64,000 nt of DNA from Xanthobacter autotrophicus. Lineage in GTDB: Bacteria; Pseudomonadota; Alphaproteobacteria; Rhizobiales; Xanthobacteraceae. Both the position numbers and the translations under genes were made by a program. The stretch lies in assembly GCF_043194295.1 (NCBI RefSeq), contig NZ_JBAFVK010000001.1. The stretch is one strand, 5' to 3'. Shown here piece after piece: positions 48,471 through 56,516 of the stretch. The notes below the pieces were generated by a model, which worked only from the letters and a program-made list of their open reading frames with translations, was not told the origin of the DNA and ran no database searches. Within the stretch, counting starts at the first letter, position 1. Every line of letters begins with the position of its first letter.

Positions 48471-49379
48471 TCAGTGCCGGGGTGCGAGCAGCTCCTGCGG
48501 CAGGGCGCGGCACACCTGCGCCACATCGGCCAGAAGCCGGCCCATGGCCGAGGTCTTGCGCCACAGCAGGGCGATCTGCCGGCTGGGCTTGGAATCGCTG
48601 AATTCCAACAGGTGGATGTTCTCGGCCGGCCGGGTGGGATTGCGCGTTGCCAGCATGGGCAGCAGCGTCATGCCCACCCCCGCCGCCACCATCTGGCGCA
48701 GGGTTTCAAGACTGGTGGCGCGGAATTCCGACTTCTCCCGCGCCCCGGCCATCTGGCACACGTCCAGCGCCTGGTCGCGCAGGCAGTGGCCGTCCTCCAG
48801 CAGCATCAAATTATAGCGCGACAGCTCGGTGATGGAGAGGTTGTCGCGGCTGGCCAGCGCATGGGTGCCCGGCACGGCGAGGAGGAACGGCTCCTCAAAC
48901 AGGAACTCGGAATGGAAGTGGCTGTCGTGCACCGGAAGCGCCAGGAAGGCGGCATCCAGCGTGCCGTAATTCAGGCGCGAGATGAGGGCGGCGCTCTTCT
49001 CCTCGAACAGCAGCAGTTCCAGCTCCGGGAAGCGGGCGCGGATGAGGGGTACCACATGAGGCAGGAGGTAAGGCCCCAGCGTCGGGAACACGCCGAGCTT
49101 GAGCGCGCCGGCCTCCGCCGCGCAACTGCGGCGGGCGCCTTCCTTCAATTGCTCCACCTCGTCGAGGATGCGCCGCGCCCGCTCCACCGCCTCGCGGCCG
49201 GCGGGGGTGAGCATGACGCGTCGCGGGGCCCGCTCCACCAGCGGCACGCCCAGTTCCTCCTCCAGCTTGCGCAGCTGGGTGGAGAGGGTGGGCTGGCTGA
49301 CAAGGCACGCCTCGGCCGCCCGCCGGAAGTTCCGGTGGTCGGCCAGGGCGACGAGATATTGCAGTTCGCGCAAGGTCAC
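48471..49379 (-). CDS. oxyR: Peroxide-sensing LysR regulator OxyR
   Basis: 302 residues. The N-terminal winged helix reads MTLRELQYLVALADHRNFRR and TLSTQLRKLEEELGVPLVER. The two redox-active cysteines are Cys199 and Cys208 in LLEDGHCLRDQALDVCQM, exactly the Escherichia numbering, followed by FRATSLETLRQMVAAGVGMTLLP. H2O2 would form the 199-208 disulfide and activate the regulator. It is encoded directly downstream of ahpF in the same direction, 58 bp away, and its probable site lies before ahpC. Confidence 0.93.
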   Translation of the reverse strand: MTLRELQYLVALADHRNFRRAAEACLVSQPTLSTQLRKLEEELGVPLVERAPRRVMLTPAGREAVERARRILDEVEQLKEGARRSCAAEAGALKLGVFPTLGPYLLPHVVPLIRARFPELELLLFEEKSAALISRLNYGTLDAAFLALPVHDSHFHSEFLFEEPFLLAVPGTHALASRDNLSITELSRYNLMLLEDGHCLRDQALDVCQMAGAREKSEFRATSLETLRQMVAAGVGMTLLPMLATRNPTRPAENIHLLEFSDSKPSRQIALLWRKTSAMGRLLADVAQVCRALPQELLAPRH

Positions 49380-49437
49380 CGCAGGCGGCCCCCATCGGAG
49401 GTCGCCCGGAAGAAGAGGAAGTGGCGTGCCCGGCCAG

Positions 49438-51027
49438 TCACGCGGCCTTCACCGCCTCTTCCTTCGGCGCGCTGGAGCGGATGAGGTGATCGAAGGCGGA
49501 GAGCGAGGCCTTGGCGCCTTCGCCCAGCGCAATCACGATCTGCTTGTAGGGCACCGTGGTGCAGTCGCCGGCGGCGAATACGCCGGGCACCGAGGTCTGG
49601 CCGTGGGCATCCACCACGATCTCGCCGCGGGGGGAAAGCTCCACCGCGCCCTTCAGCCATTCGGTGTTGGGCAGAAGGCCGATCTGCACGAAGATGCCCT
49701 CCAGTTCCACCTTCACGCTGTCGCCGGTGTTGCGGTTCTCGTAGACAAGGCCGCTCACCTTCTGGCCGTCGCCCAGCACTTCGGTGGTCTTGGCCGAGGT
49801 GAGGATGGTGACGTTGGACAGGCTCTTGAGCTTGCGCTGGAGTACGTCGTCGGCGCGCAGCGCGCTGTCGAACTCGATCAGCGTCACATGGGCGACGATG
49901 CCGGCCAGATCGATGGCCGCTTCCACGCCGGAATTGCCGCCGCCGATCACCGCCACGCGCTTGCCCTTGAACAGCGGGCCGTCGCAATGGGGGCAATAGG
50001 CCACGCCCTTGTTGCGATAGGTGTCCTCGCCCGGCACGTTCATCTGCCGCCAGCGGGCGCCGGTGGCCAGGATCACCGTCTTGGAGCGCAGGCTCGCGCC
50101 GTTGGCGAATTCCACCTCGATGATGTCGGCGCCGGGCACCAGCTTCACCGCCTTCTGGAGGTTGAGGATATCCACCTCATACTCGCGCACGTGCTGCTCC
50201 AGCGCGGCGGCAAGCTTCGGGCCCTCGGTGTAAGGCACGGAGATGAAATTCTCGATGGCCATGGTGTCCAGCACCTGCCCGCCGAAGCGCTCGGCGGCGA
50301 CGCCGGTGCGGATGCCCTTGCGCGCCGCATAGATGGCCGCCGTGGCGCCGGCCGGGCCACCGCCCACCACCAGCACGTCGAAGCGGTTCATCTCGGCCAT
50401 GCGCTTGGCGTCGCGGGCGGCCGCGCCGGTGTCGAGCTTGGCGACGATCTCCTCGACGCCCATCCGGCCCTGGCCGAAGACTTCGCCGTTCAGGTACACG
50501 GTGGGCACCGACATGACCTGCCGGGCATCCACTTCCTTCTGGAACAGGGCGCCGTCGATGGCCACATGGCGGATGTTCGGGTTCAGCACGGCCATGAGGT
50601 TCAGGGCCTGCACCACGTCCGGGCAGTTCTGGCAGGACTGGGAGAAATAGGTCTCGAAGACGAAGTTGCCATCCAGCGCCTTGATCTGCTCGATGACCTC
50701 CGGCTCCAGCTTGGGCGGATAGCCGCCGGTCTGCAGCAGCGCCAGCACCAGCGAAGTAAATTCGTGGCCCATGGGCAGGCCGGCGAAGGTGAGCGCGATG
50801 CTCTCGCCGGGGCTCGACAGGGCGAAGGAGGGCACGCGCGCGCCGGCGGCATCGCCATCGCGGCGCTCGGCGACGGTGACCTTGGCGGAACACTCGGTGA
50901 TGTCGGAGAGCAGTTCCAGCATCTCCTTCGACTTCGCGCCGTCATCCACGAAGGCGGTGATTTCCACGGGCCGGACGAGCCGCTCCAGATACGCCTTGAG
51001 CTGAGTCTTCATGGCTGTGTCGAGCAT
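49438..51027 (-). CDS. ahpF: Alkyl hydroperoxide reductase subunit F
   Basis: 529-residue flavoprotein that passes electrons from NADH to AhpC. The N-terminal double thioredoxin fold (residues 1-200) has its active CxxC in SQSCQNCPDVVQALN. The FAD domain starts at DVLVVGGGPAGATAAIYAARKG. The second redox CxxC is YCPHCDGPLF, next to the NADH motif VAVIGGGNSGVEAAIDLAG. The FAD signature APGVFAAGDCTTVPYKQIVIALG is near the C-terminus. All redox centres are intact. It follows ahpC with a 111-bp gap that contains a strong hairpin. Confidence 0.96.
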   Translation of the reverse strand: MLDTAMKTQLKAYLERLVRPVEITAFVDDGAKSKEMLELLSDITECSAKVTVAERRDGDAAGARVPSFALSSPGESIALTFAGLPMGHEFTSLVLALLQTGGYPPKLEPEVIEQIKALDGNFVFETYFSQSCQNCPDVVQALNLMAVLNPNIRHVAIDGALFQKEVDARQVMSVPTVYLNGEVFGQGRMGVEEIVAKLDTGAAARDAKRMAEMNRFDVLVVGGGPAGATAAIYAARKGIRTGVAAERFGGQVLDTMAIENFISVPYTEGPKLAAALEQHVREYEVDILNLQKAVKLVPGADIIEVEFANGASLRSKTVILATGARWRQMNVPGEDTYRNKGVAYCPHCDGPLFKGKRVAVIGGGNSGVEAAIDLAGIVAHVTLIEFDSALRADDVLQRKLKSLSNVTILTSAKTTEVLGDGQKVSGLVYENRNTGDSVKVELEGIFVQIGLLPNTEWLKGAVELSPRGEIVVDAHGQTSVPGVFAAGDCTTVPYKQIVIALGEGAKASLSAFDHLIRSSAPKEEAVKAA

Positions 51028-51074
51028 GGCAATTCTCCGACGAATGCTTTGTAAAACGAGAAGGTGCTCCGCAC

Positions 51075-51099
51075 CCGCCGCGCGCAGAACGCGCGGCGG
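51075..51099 (-). other. Strong hairpin between ahpC and ahpF
   Basis: A 10-bp all-GC stem (CCGCCGCGCG with CGCGCGGCGG) and a 5-base loop lie in the 111-bp gap, next to a run of nine G at 51101-51109. Without a T-run it is not a classical terminator. It may stop part of the transcripts or protect the ahpC message, giving more AhpC than AhpF. Confidence 0.6.
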
Positions 51100-51138
51100 A
51101 GGGGGGGGGTCCTCCCCAATGGAAGGACCCGGACGGCC

Positions 51139-51702
51139 TCAGATCTTGCCGACGAGGTCGAGCGAGGGGGCAAGGGTCGCCTCGCCTTCCTGCCACTTGG
51201 CCGGGCACACCTCGCCAGGATGGGAGGCGACGTACTGCGCAGCCTTGATCTTCCGCAAAAGCTCGGAAGCGTCGCGGCCGATGCCCTCGGCGGTGACTTC
51301 CACGGCCTGGATGATGCCGTTGGGGTCCACGATGAAGGTGCCGCGATCGGCGAGGCCCTGGCCCGCGCGCATCACTTCGAAGTTGTTGGTGATGGCGCCG
51401 CTGGCGTCACCGAGCATGGCGTACTGCACCTTGCCGATGGTCTCGGACGAATCGTGCCACGCCTTGTGGGTGAAGTGGGTGTCGGTGGAGACCGAATAGA
51501 CCTCGACGCCGAGCTTCTTGAAATCTTCGTAGTGATCGGCGAGATCACCCAGCTCGGTGGGGCACACGAAGGTGAAATCGGCCGGGTAGAAGAAGAACAC
51601 CGACCACTTGCCGGCGAGGTCCGCCTCGGAAACGTCGATGAACTTGCCCTGCTTGAAAGCGGTGGTCTTGAAAGGCTTGACCGGAGTATTGACGAGGGAC
51701 AT
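51139..51702 (-). CDS. ahpC: Alkyl hydroperoxide reductase subunit C (2-Cys peroxiredoxin)
   Basis: 187 residues. The peroxidatic Cys47 is in DFTFVCPTELGDLADHY and the resolving Cys166 in GEVCPAKWQEG. The C-terminal tail (LAPSLDLVGKI) is normal for AhpC of the robust decameric class. It reduces H2O2, organic peroxides and peroxynitrite, and is recycled by AhpF encoded downstream. Expression is probably induced through the OxyR site 83-119 bp upstream of the start. Confidence 0.96.
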   Translation of the reverse strand: MSLVNTPVKPFKTTAFKQGKFIDVSEADLAGKWSVFFFYPADFTFVCPTELGDLADHYEDFKKLGVEVYSVSTDTHFTHKAWHDSSETIGKVQYAMLGDASGAITNNFEVMRAGQGLADRGTFIVDPNGIIQAVEVTAEGIGRDASELLRKIKAAQYVASHPGEVCPAKWQEGEATLAPSLDLVGKI

Positions 51703-51784
51703 GGCAATTCCTTGGATGGCTGTTGCGGTGCGAGAGGCCAGGGCCTTCGCGATGCAACATAAGGCCGAGCTAGGGATAAATGAA

Positions 51785-51821
51785 ATAGATAAGATTGTCG
51801 ATATCGATAGATATTAGCTAT
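51785..51821. promoter_or_regulatory. OxyR-binding site upstream of ahpC
   Basis: Four tetranucleotide elements are spaced by exactly 7 bp each: ATAG (51785-51788), TGTC (51796-51799), ATAG (51807-51810), CTAT (51818-51821). The Escherichia OxyR consensus is ATAG-N7-CTAT-N7-ATAG-N7-CTAT with T and A at fixed inner positions. Those inner bases also match in both halves (ATAAGAT and ATATTAG). Only the second element deviates. The oxyR gene is 2.4 kb away. Confidence 0.75.
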
Positions 51822-52010
51822 CACAAAACCACCCAACCGGTTCATCCGGCGGCGAAAGCCCGTGAAACAGGCAGCTGGGACAAGCGGGGGCGCGGCCGAA
51901 AGTGCGGTGCGACATTTGCGCGCGACTTACGTCGGGAAAGACGATGGCGCGGTCCCACAGCGGCTAGCTTGGGACCCGGCCAGCGCAGCGCCGCCCCGGC
52001 CACTCCATAG

Positions 52011-52033
52011 ATCCCCCGGTCAAGCCGGGGGAT
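52011..52033. repeat. Short palindromic repeat
   Basis: Arms ATCCCCCGG and CCGGGGGAT around a 5-base loop, followed by GAC. Its form, a GGTCAAGCC centre framed by C and G runs, is common as a dispersed intergenic element in Hyphomicrobiales. Confidence 0.6.
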
Positions 52034-52077
52034 GACGGTTGGGAGGATTTACATCCGCTTGAAACTCGGCGCCGTCG

Positions 52078-52115
52078 CCCCCTCTCCCGCTTGCGGGGGA
52101 GGGTTGGGGAGGGGG
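52078..52115 (+). repeat. 38-bp intergenic repeat, copy A
   Basis: This element contains CTCTCCCGCTTGCGGGGGAG, itself a hairpin, followed by a G-rich tail. It differs from copy B (56388-56425) at a single base. It lies about 200 bp beyond the marR stop. Confidence 0.9.
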
Positions 52116-52312
52116 CAGACCCCGGCCAAATGACACCGGCGGGCAAGGGTGAAAACCACCCCGGCCCCACCCTGCCCCCCCGCTTCGAAGCCGGATGTTT
52201 CCGGCTTCGGCTCTTGGGGAACCGAACTCGGCAACGGCCGAGTTCGGACGGGCGAGGGTTCTCACCGTGCCAGATCGCAGGATTACGGCTGCGCCCTGCG
52301 CGCAGACCGCCC

Positions 52313-52810
52313 CTACCGCAGCCGCGCCAAGAGCTTCAGCAGCGTGGCGCGCTCGGCCGGATCAAGCGGCGCCAGCGTTTCCTCGGTGATGGCGAAGGCG
52401 TTGGGGGTGGCGCGGGCGATCACCGCGCGTCCCGCCTCGGTGGGCAGCACCACGAGGAGCCGCGCATCCTCGGGGTCGGGCCGGGTCTCCACGAAGCCGC
52501 GCCGCGCGAGCCGGTCCACCACGCCCTTGATGGTGGCCGCATCCATGGCGGTGTGGCGGCCCAGAAGATTCTGCGAGCAGGGGCCGGTCTCGGCCAGCTT
52601 CGCCAGCGCGGCCCATTGGGTCATGGTGAGCTCGTCACCGATGCGCGCGGCGAACAAGGTGGCATGGCGCTGCGCCACCTGGCGCAGCATGAAGCCGACC
52701 TGCTCGTCGAGGATATAGGGCGCGATGGCCTTGGCGCGGCGCGCCGGGCGGCGGGGAGGCGCGGCCTCCGCCGGTTCGGCCTTGACCGCTGCGGACTTTC
52801 TTTGAGCCAT
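52313..52810 (-). CDS. MarR-family regulator, NicR/BpsR-like
   Basis: 165 residues. A basic Ala/Pro-rich leader of about 25 residues precedes the winged-helix domain: YILDEQVGFMLRQVAQRHAT, then LTMTQWAALAKLAETGPCSQ, the recognition region LGRHTAMDAATIKGVVDRLA and the wing RRGFVETRPDPEDARLLVVL. The sequence recalls NicR and BpsR, MarR repressors of nicotinate catabolism that respond to 6-hydroxynicotinate. It is the last gene of the nine-gene operon, 2 bp after livF, so autoregulation is likely. A candidate operator lies upstream of the first operon gene. The sub-family call is from memory of conserved residues. Confidence 0.72.
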   Translation of the reverse strand: MAQRKSAAVKAEPAEAAPPRRPARRAKAIAPYILDEQVGFMLRQVAQRHATLFAARIGDELTMTQWAALAKLAETGPCSQNLLGRHTAMDAATIKGVVDRLARRGFVETRPDPEDARLLVVLPTEAGRAVIARATPNAFAITEETLAPLDPAERATLLKLLARLR

Positions 52811-52812
52811 GC

Positions 52813-53517
52813 CTACACCGCCAGATATGCGTCGCGAATCTCGGGGTTCGCCTCAAGGTCCGCCATGGTACCAGAGAACCTTATGCGACCCTTCTCGATA
52901 ATATAGGCGCGATCCGAGATCAGCTTGGCGAAGTGCAGGTTCTGCTCCGAGATGACGATGGAGAGGCCCTGTTTCTTCATGGTGAGGATGGCATCCGCCA
53001 TCTGCTCCACGATCTTGGGCGCGAGCCCCTCGGAGGGTTCGTCCAGCAGTACCAGGGAGGGATTGCCCATGAGCGTGCGGCCGATGGTGAGCATCTGCTG
53101 CTCGCCGCCGCTCATCTGGCCGCCGGGGCGCTTGCGCATCTCGCCGAGGTTGGGGAACAGCACATAGAGCTGCTCCGGGCTCCAGGTGGCGACGCCGGGG
53201 CGCGGCGCCTGCCGGCCCACCATGAAGTTCTCCTCCACGGTGAGCTGGTTGAAGATGCGCCGGTCCTCGGGCACGTAGCCGAGGCCCCGGCGCACGATCT
53301 CATAGGTGGGCAGGGCGGAGACATCTTCCCCGTCGAATACCACCGTGCCGGCGCGCTGGGGCACGAGGCCCACGATGGAGCGGAAGGTGGTGCTCTTGCC
53401 AGCGCCGTTGCGGCCGAGCAGCGCCACCACTTCGCCGGCGCCTACCTCCAGCCCCACGTCGTAGAGGATGTGGGCCGGGCCGTAATGGCTGTTGAGGTTC
53501 GAGACCTGGAGTTTCAT
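52813..53517 (-). CDS. livF: Branched-chain-type ABC transporter ATPase LivF
   Basis: 234 residues from ATG 53517 (MKLQVSNLNSHYGPAHILYD), overlapping livG by 4 bp. Walker A (GRNGAGKSTTFRSIVGL), RRGLGYVPEDRRIFNQLTVEEN, signature (MSGGEQQMLTIGRTL) and Walker B (LVLLDEPSEGLAP) are typical of LivF. Working with LivG it powers import through the fused LivHM permease. The genetic setting suggests an aromatic or N-heterocyclic ligand and not an amino acid. Confidence 0.9.
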   Translation of the reverse strand: MKLQVSNLNSHYGPAHILYDVGLEVGAGEVVALLGRNGAGKSTTFRSIVGLVPQRAGTVVFDGEDVSALPTYEIVRRGLGYVPEDRRIFNQLTVEENFMVGRQAPRPGVATWSPEQLYVLFPNLGEMRKRPGGQMSGGEQQMLTIGRTLMGNPSLVLLDEPSEGLAPKIVEQMADAILTMKKQGLSIVISEQNLHFAKLISDRAYIIEKGRIRFSGTMADLEANPEIRDAYLAV

Positions 53518-54296
53518 GCGGCGCTCCCCTCGCGATGCCGGGCGTCGTAGAGCAGGCCCTCGCCGAGATAGATGGCGCGGACCTGCGGGTCGCGGCGCAC
53601 CTCCAGTGGCGTGCCACGGGCGATAAGCTGGCCGCGGTTCAGCACCATCACCGCGTCGGCGTGCTCGAACACCACGTCCATGTCGTGCTCGGTGAAGAGC
53701 ACGCCGATGCCCTTCTCCCGCGCGATCTCGGCGGTGAGGCGCATCAGCTCCACCCGCTCCTTGGGGGCCATGCCTGCGGTGGGCTCGTCCATCAGCAGCA
53801 GGCGCGGCTGGTTGGCCAGCGCCACCGCCAGCTCCAGCCGCTTGAGGTCGCCATAGGCCAGCTCCCCGCACGGCCGCTCGGCCTGGGAGGTGAGGCCCAC
53901 CAGCTCCAGCAGGCCCTCGGCCTCGGCCCGGCAGGCGGTGCCGGCGAAGCCGAACACGCGCCGGATCAGTCCGTGGAACGAGAGCAGCGCCACCTGCACG
54001 TTCTCCCGCACCGTCATGGAGGAGAAGGTGGCGGTTATCTGGAACGTGCGCCCCACCCCGAGCCGCCACACCGCGCGCGGCGGCAGGCCCTTGATGTCGC
54101 GCCCGTCGATGCGGATGGTGCCGGCATCGGGCTTGATCTGGCCGTTCAACATGTTGAAGCAGGTGCTCTTGCCCGCCCCGTTGGGGCCGATGAGCGCCAG
54201 GAGCGTGCCCGCCTCCAGGCTGAAGGTGACGCCGCGCACCGCATGGACGCCGCCATAGGATTTCTCGAGGTTCTCGACCTGAAGCAGCAAGCTCAT
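53514..54296 (-). CDS. livG: Branched-chain-type ABC transporter ATPase LivG
   Basis: 260 residues from ATG 54296 (MSLLLQVENLEKSYGGVHAV), overlapping the permease gene by 4 bp. Walker A (GPNGAGKSTCFNMLNG), the LivG-type RTFQITATFSSMTVRENVQV, the signature region GELAYGDLKRLELAVAL, in which the usual LSYG is AYGD, Walker B (LLLMDEPTAGMAP) and TEHDMDVVFEHADAVMVLNRG are visible. Length is normal. Confidence 0.9.
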   Translation of the reverse strand: MSLLLQVENLEKSYGGVHAVRGVTFSLEAGTLLALIGPNGAGKSTCFNMLNGQIKPDAGTIRIDGRDIKGLPPRAVWRLGVGRTFQITATFSSMTVRENVQVALLSFHGLIRRVFGFAGTACRAEAEGLLELVGLTSQAERPCGELAYGDLKRLELAVALANQPRLLLMDEPTAGMAPKERVELMRLTAEIAREKGIGVLFTEHDMDVVFEHADAVMVLNRGQLIARGTPLEVRRDPQVRAIYLGEGLLYDARHREGSAA

Positions 54297-56185
54297 CGCG
54301 CGGCCTCCACCTTGGCAAGGGTTGCGGCCTCGGCTGCGGCCTTTTTCGGGGCGAACCAGCGGTGGCGCATGTCCTCGATGAAGCCCACCACCCCTTTCGG
54401 GAAGGCCAGCACCACCACCACGATCACCGCCCCCAGCACCAGCTTGGAGAGGTCGGTCTGGCTCATGAGCCAGATGGCCAGCGCCTTGTAGAGCACCGCC
54501 CCCACCACCGCGCCGGACACCGTCTCGATGCCGCCCAGCAGCACCATGACGAGGCCGTCCACCGAGGTCGGGATGCCCATGAAATCGGGGAACACCGAGC
54601 CCTTCAGGAAGGCGTAGAGCGCCCCGGCGATGCCCGCGAAGGTGCCGGCCACCACGAAGGCGGCCCATTGCAGGCGCGCCCGGTCCAGCCCGATGGCCTC
54701 GGCGCGCAGGGTGCTGTCGCGCACCGCCCTAAGGCCATAGCCGAACGGCGAGAACACCAGCATCCGCAGCAGGCCGACGCCGATCACCGCCACCGCCAGC
54801 GCCAGCCAGAAGAAGCCCTGCGGCCGCGCCGCCCACGTCGACGGCCAGATGCCCAGCAGGCCGTTGTCGCCCCCCGTCACGTCCACCCACTGGAAGGCGA
54901 TGGACCAGGCGATCTGCGCGAAGGCCAGCGTCAGCATGGCGAAATAGACGCCCGACAGCCGCACGCAGAACCAGCCGAACAGCACCGCCCCCACCAGCCC
55001 CAAAACCGGGCCGACGAGGAGGGCCGCCTCCATGGGCGCGCCGAGGAACTTCACCATGAAGGCCGCGCCATAGGCCCCGAGGCCGAAATAGGCGGCATGG
55101 CCGAAGGAGGCGAGGCCGCCCACGGTCATGATGAAATGCAGGCTGGCTGCGAACAGCACGAAGATGAGGATTTCCGCGCCCACGGTGAGGGCATAATTGC
55201 CGAGAAAGAAGGGCAGCGTCGCCACCGCGGCCACCGCCACGGCCACCGCCACCCGCTCGGCGGTGGAGAACGGCCGCCACGGGCGGATAGTGAGGCCGGC
55301 GGCGGGCCGCGGCGCGCTCTCGGCCTTGCCGAACAGGCCCCAGGGCCGCACCACCAGCACCACCGCCATCACCAGGAACACCATGATGAGTGAGATCTGG
55401 GGCAGGATGAGAATGCCGAAGGCGTTCAGCTCCGCCACGATGATGGCGGCGACGAACGCCCCCAGCACCGAGCCCAGCCCGCCGATGACCACCACCACGA
55501 ACACTTCCACGATAACGGAGAGGTCCATGGTGTGGGTCACCGTGGTGCGCGGGATCTGCAAGGCGCCGCCCAGCGCGGCGAGGAAGACGCCCAGCGCAAA
55601 CACACCGGTGAACAGCCATTTCTGGTTCACGCCGAGGGCCGCCACCATCTCGCGATCCTGCGTCGCCGCGCGCACCAGCACGCCCCAGCGGGTCTGGTGG
55701 AACAGCAGCCACAGGGCGCCGAGCACCACGGGGCCGAGCACCATCAGGAACAGATCGTAGGTGGGCACCATGCGGCCGAACAGGCTCACCGCGCCGGCAA
55801 GGCCGGGGGCGCGTGGGCCGAGCAGGTCCTCAGGCCCCCAGATGACGACCACGAGGTCCTGCACCATCAGCGTCACGCCGAAGGTGGCGAGGAGCTGGAA
55901 CAGTTCGGGGGCGTGATAGATGCGGCGCAGCAGCACCATTTCCATCAGTGCGCCCATGGCCGCGACGATGACCGAGGCGGCGAGGATCGCGCCCCAGAAG
56001 CCGATGGGGCCGGCAAGGCGCGTGGTGAGCATGTAGGCCACGTAGGCGCCCAGCATGTAGAAAGCGCCGTGCGCGAAATTCACGATGCGCGTCACGCCGA
56101 AGATGATCGACAGGCCCGACGCCACCAGAAACAGCGACGCGGCGCTGGCGAGCCCGCTCAGGGCCTGGACCAACAGGAATTCCAC
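54293..56185 (-). CDS. Fused LivH-LivM branched-chain-type ABC permease
   Basis: 630 residues from GTG 56185 (VEFLLVQALSGLASAASLFL). The first half (1-290) is LivH-like: SLFLVASGLSIIFGVTRIVN, FAHGAFYMLGAYVAYMLT and VIGGLGSVLGAFVAAIIVAE. After a linker with WGLFGKAE the second half (about 330-630) is LivM-like: GGLASFGHAAYFGLGAYGAA, LLRMLVFSPFGYGLRAVRDS and GLVMVLLGGIETVSGAVVG. The two are separate genes in most bacteria. Here the reading frame is continuous, with no stop between the halves, and both parts look intact. It should form the whole membrane channel alone. Confidence 0.9.
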   Translation of the reverse strand: MEFLLVQALSGLASAASLFLVASGLSIIFGVTRIVNFAHGAFYMLGAYVAYMLTTRLAGPIGFWGAILAASVIVAAMGALMEMVLLRRIYHAPELFQLLATFGVTLMVQDLVVVIWGPEDLLGPRAPGLAGAVSLFGRMVPTYDLFLMVLGPVVLGALWLLFHQTRWGVLVRAATQDREMVAALGVNQKWLFTGVFALGVFLAALGGALQIPRTTVTHTMDLSVIVEVFVVVVIGGLGSVLGAFVAAIIVAELNAFGILILPQISLIMVFLVMAVVLVVRPWGLFGKAESAPRPAAGLTIRPWRPFSTAERVAVAVAVAAVATLPFFLGNYALTVGAEILIFVLFAASLHFIMTVGGLASFGHAAYFGLGAYGAAFMVKFLGAPMEAALLVGPVLGLVGAVLFGWFCVRLSGVYFAMLTLAFAQIAWSIAFQWVDVTGGDNGLLGIWPSTWAARPQGFFWLALAVAVIGVGLLRMLVFSPFGYGLRAVRDSTLRAEAIGLDRARLQWAAFVVAGTFAGIAGALYAFLKGSVFPDFMGIPTSVDGLVMVLLGGIETVSGAVVGAVLYKALAIWLMSQTDLSKLVLGAVIVVVVLAFPKGVVGFIEDMRHRWFAPKKAAAEAATLAKVEAAR

Positions 56186-56387
56186 TTGTCTCGCCTCTCG
56201 TTCACCGGCCTGGAAGGGGTTTTGTTCTTGGACCCGCCGCCGTCGAGGGAGGAGGGTGTTGCGGCAAGGGCGCGGGCGCCCTGGCCTTTTGGTTTGCACC
56301 GGCTGGCCCCCGGCGGGAAAGGGAGAAGCCCTTCGCACGGACGGTGCCTTCGAGCGTCGAGCCCGCCATTCGTGCCATCCCGCCCTG

Positions 56388-56425
56388 CCCCCTCTCCCGC
56401 TTGCGGGGGAGGGTTGGGGTGGGGG
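56388..56425 (+). repeat. 38-bp intergenic repeat, copy B
   Basis: Identical to copy A at 37 of 38 positions. Together with the inverted copy C it brackets a 45-bp loop in the 331-bp gap between livK and the fused permease gene. No gene is present in the gap. Confidence 0.9.
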
Positions 56426-56470
56426 AACGCGGCGCTACCCGCCAGCACACTGCCTAAAGGAGAGGCCCTG

Positions 56471-56508
56471 CCCCCTCCCCGGCACTCCCCCGCAAGCGGG
56501 AGAGGGGG
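56471..56508 (-). repeat. 38-bp intergenic repeat, copy C (inverted)
   Basis: Reverse complement of copies A and B with a few mismatches, starting 8 bp beyond the livK stop. Paired with copy B it would give a very long stem in the operon mRNA, comparable in place to REP elements between malE and malF. Confidence 0.85.
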
Positions 56509-56516
56509 AGACAACC

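Larger units (their letters stand above)
51822..52312. other. Intergenic region with dispersed palindromic repeats
   Basis: 491 bp between the ahpC promoter and the marR stop, without a credible gene. It contains a hairpin with arms ATCCCCCGG and CCGGGGGAT at 52011-52033, and the 38-bp repeat at 52078-52115. The region separates the oxidative-stress locus from the heterocycle operon. Confidence 0.6.

Noticed and set aside
51101..51109. Nine-G tract as a phase-variation switch
   Set aside because: It lies in the gap between ahpC and ahpF on the transcript and cannot shift a reading frame; no promoter boxes frame it.
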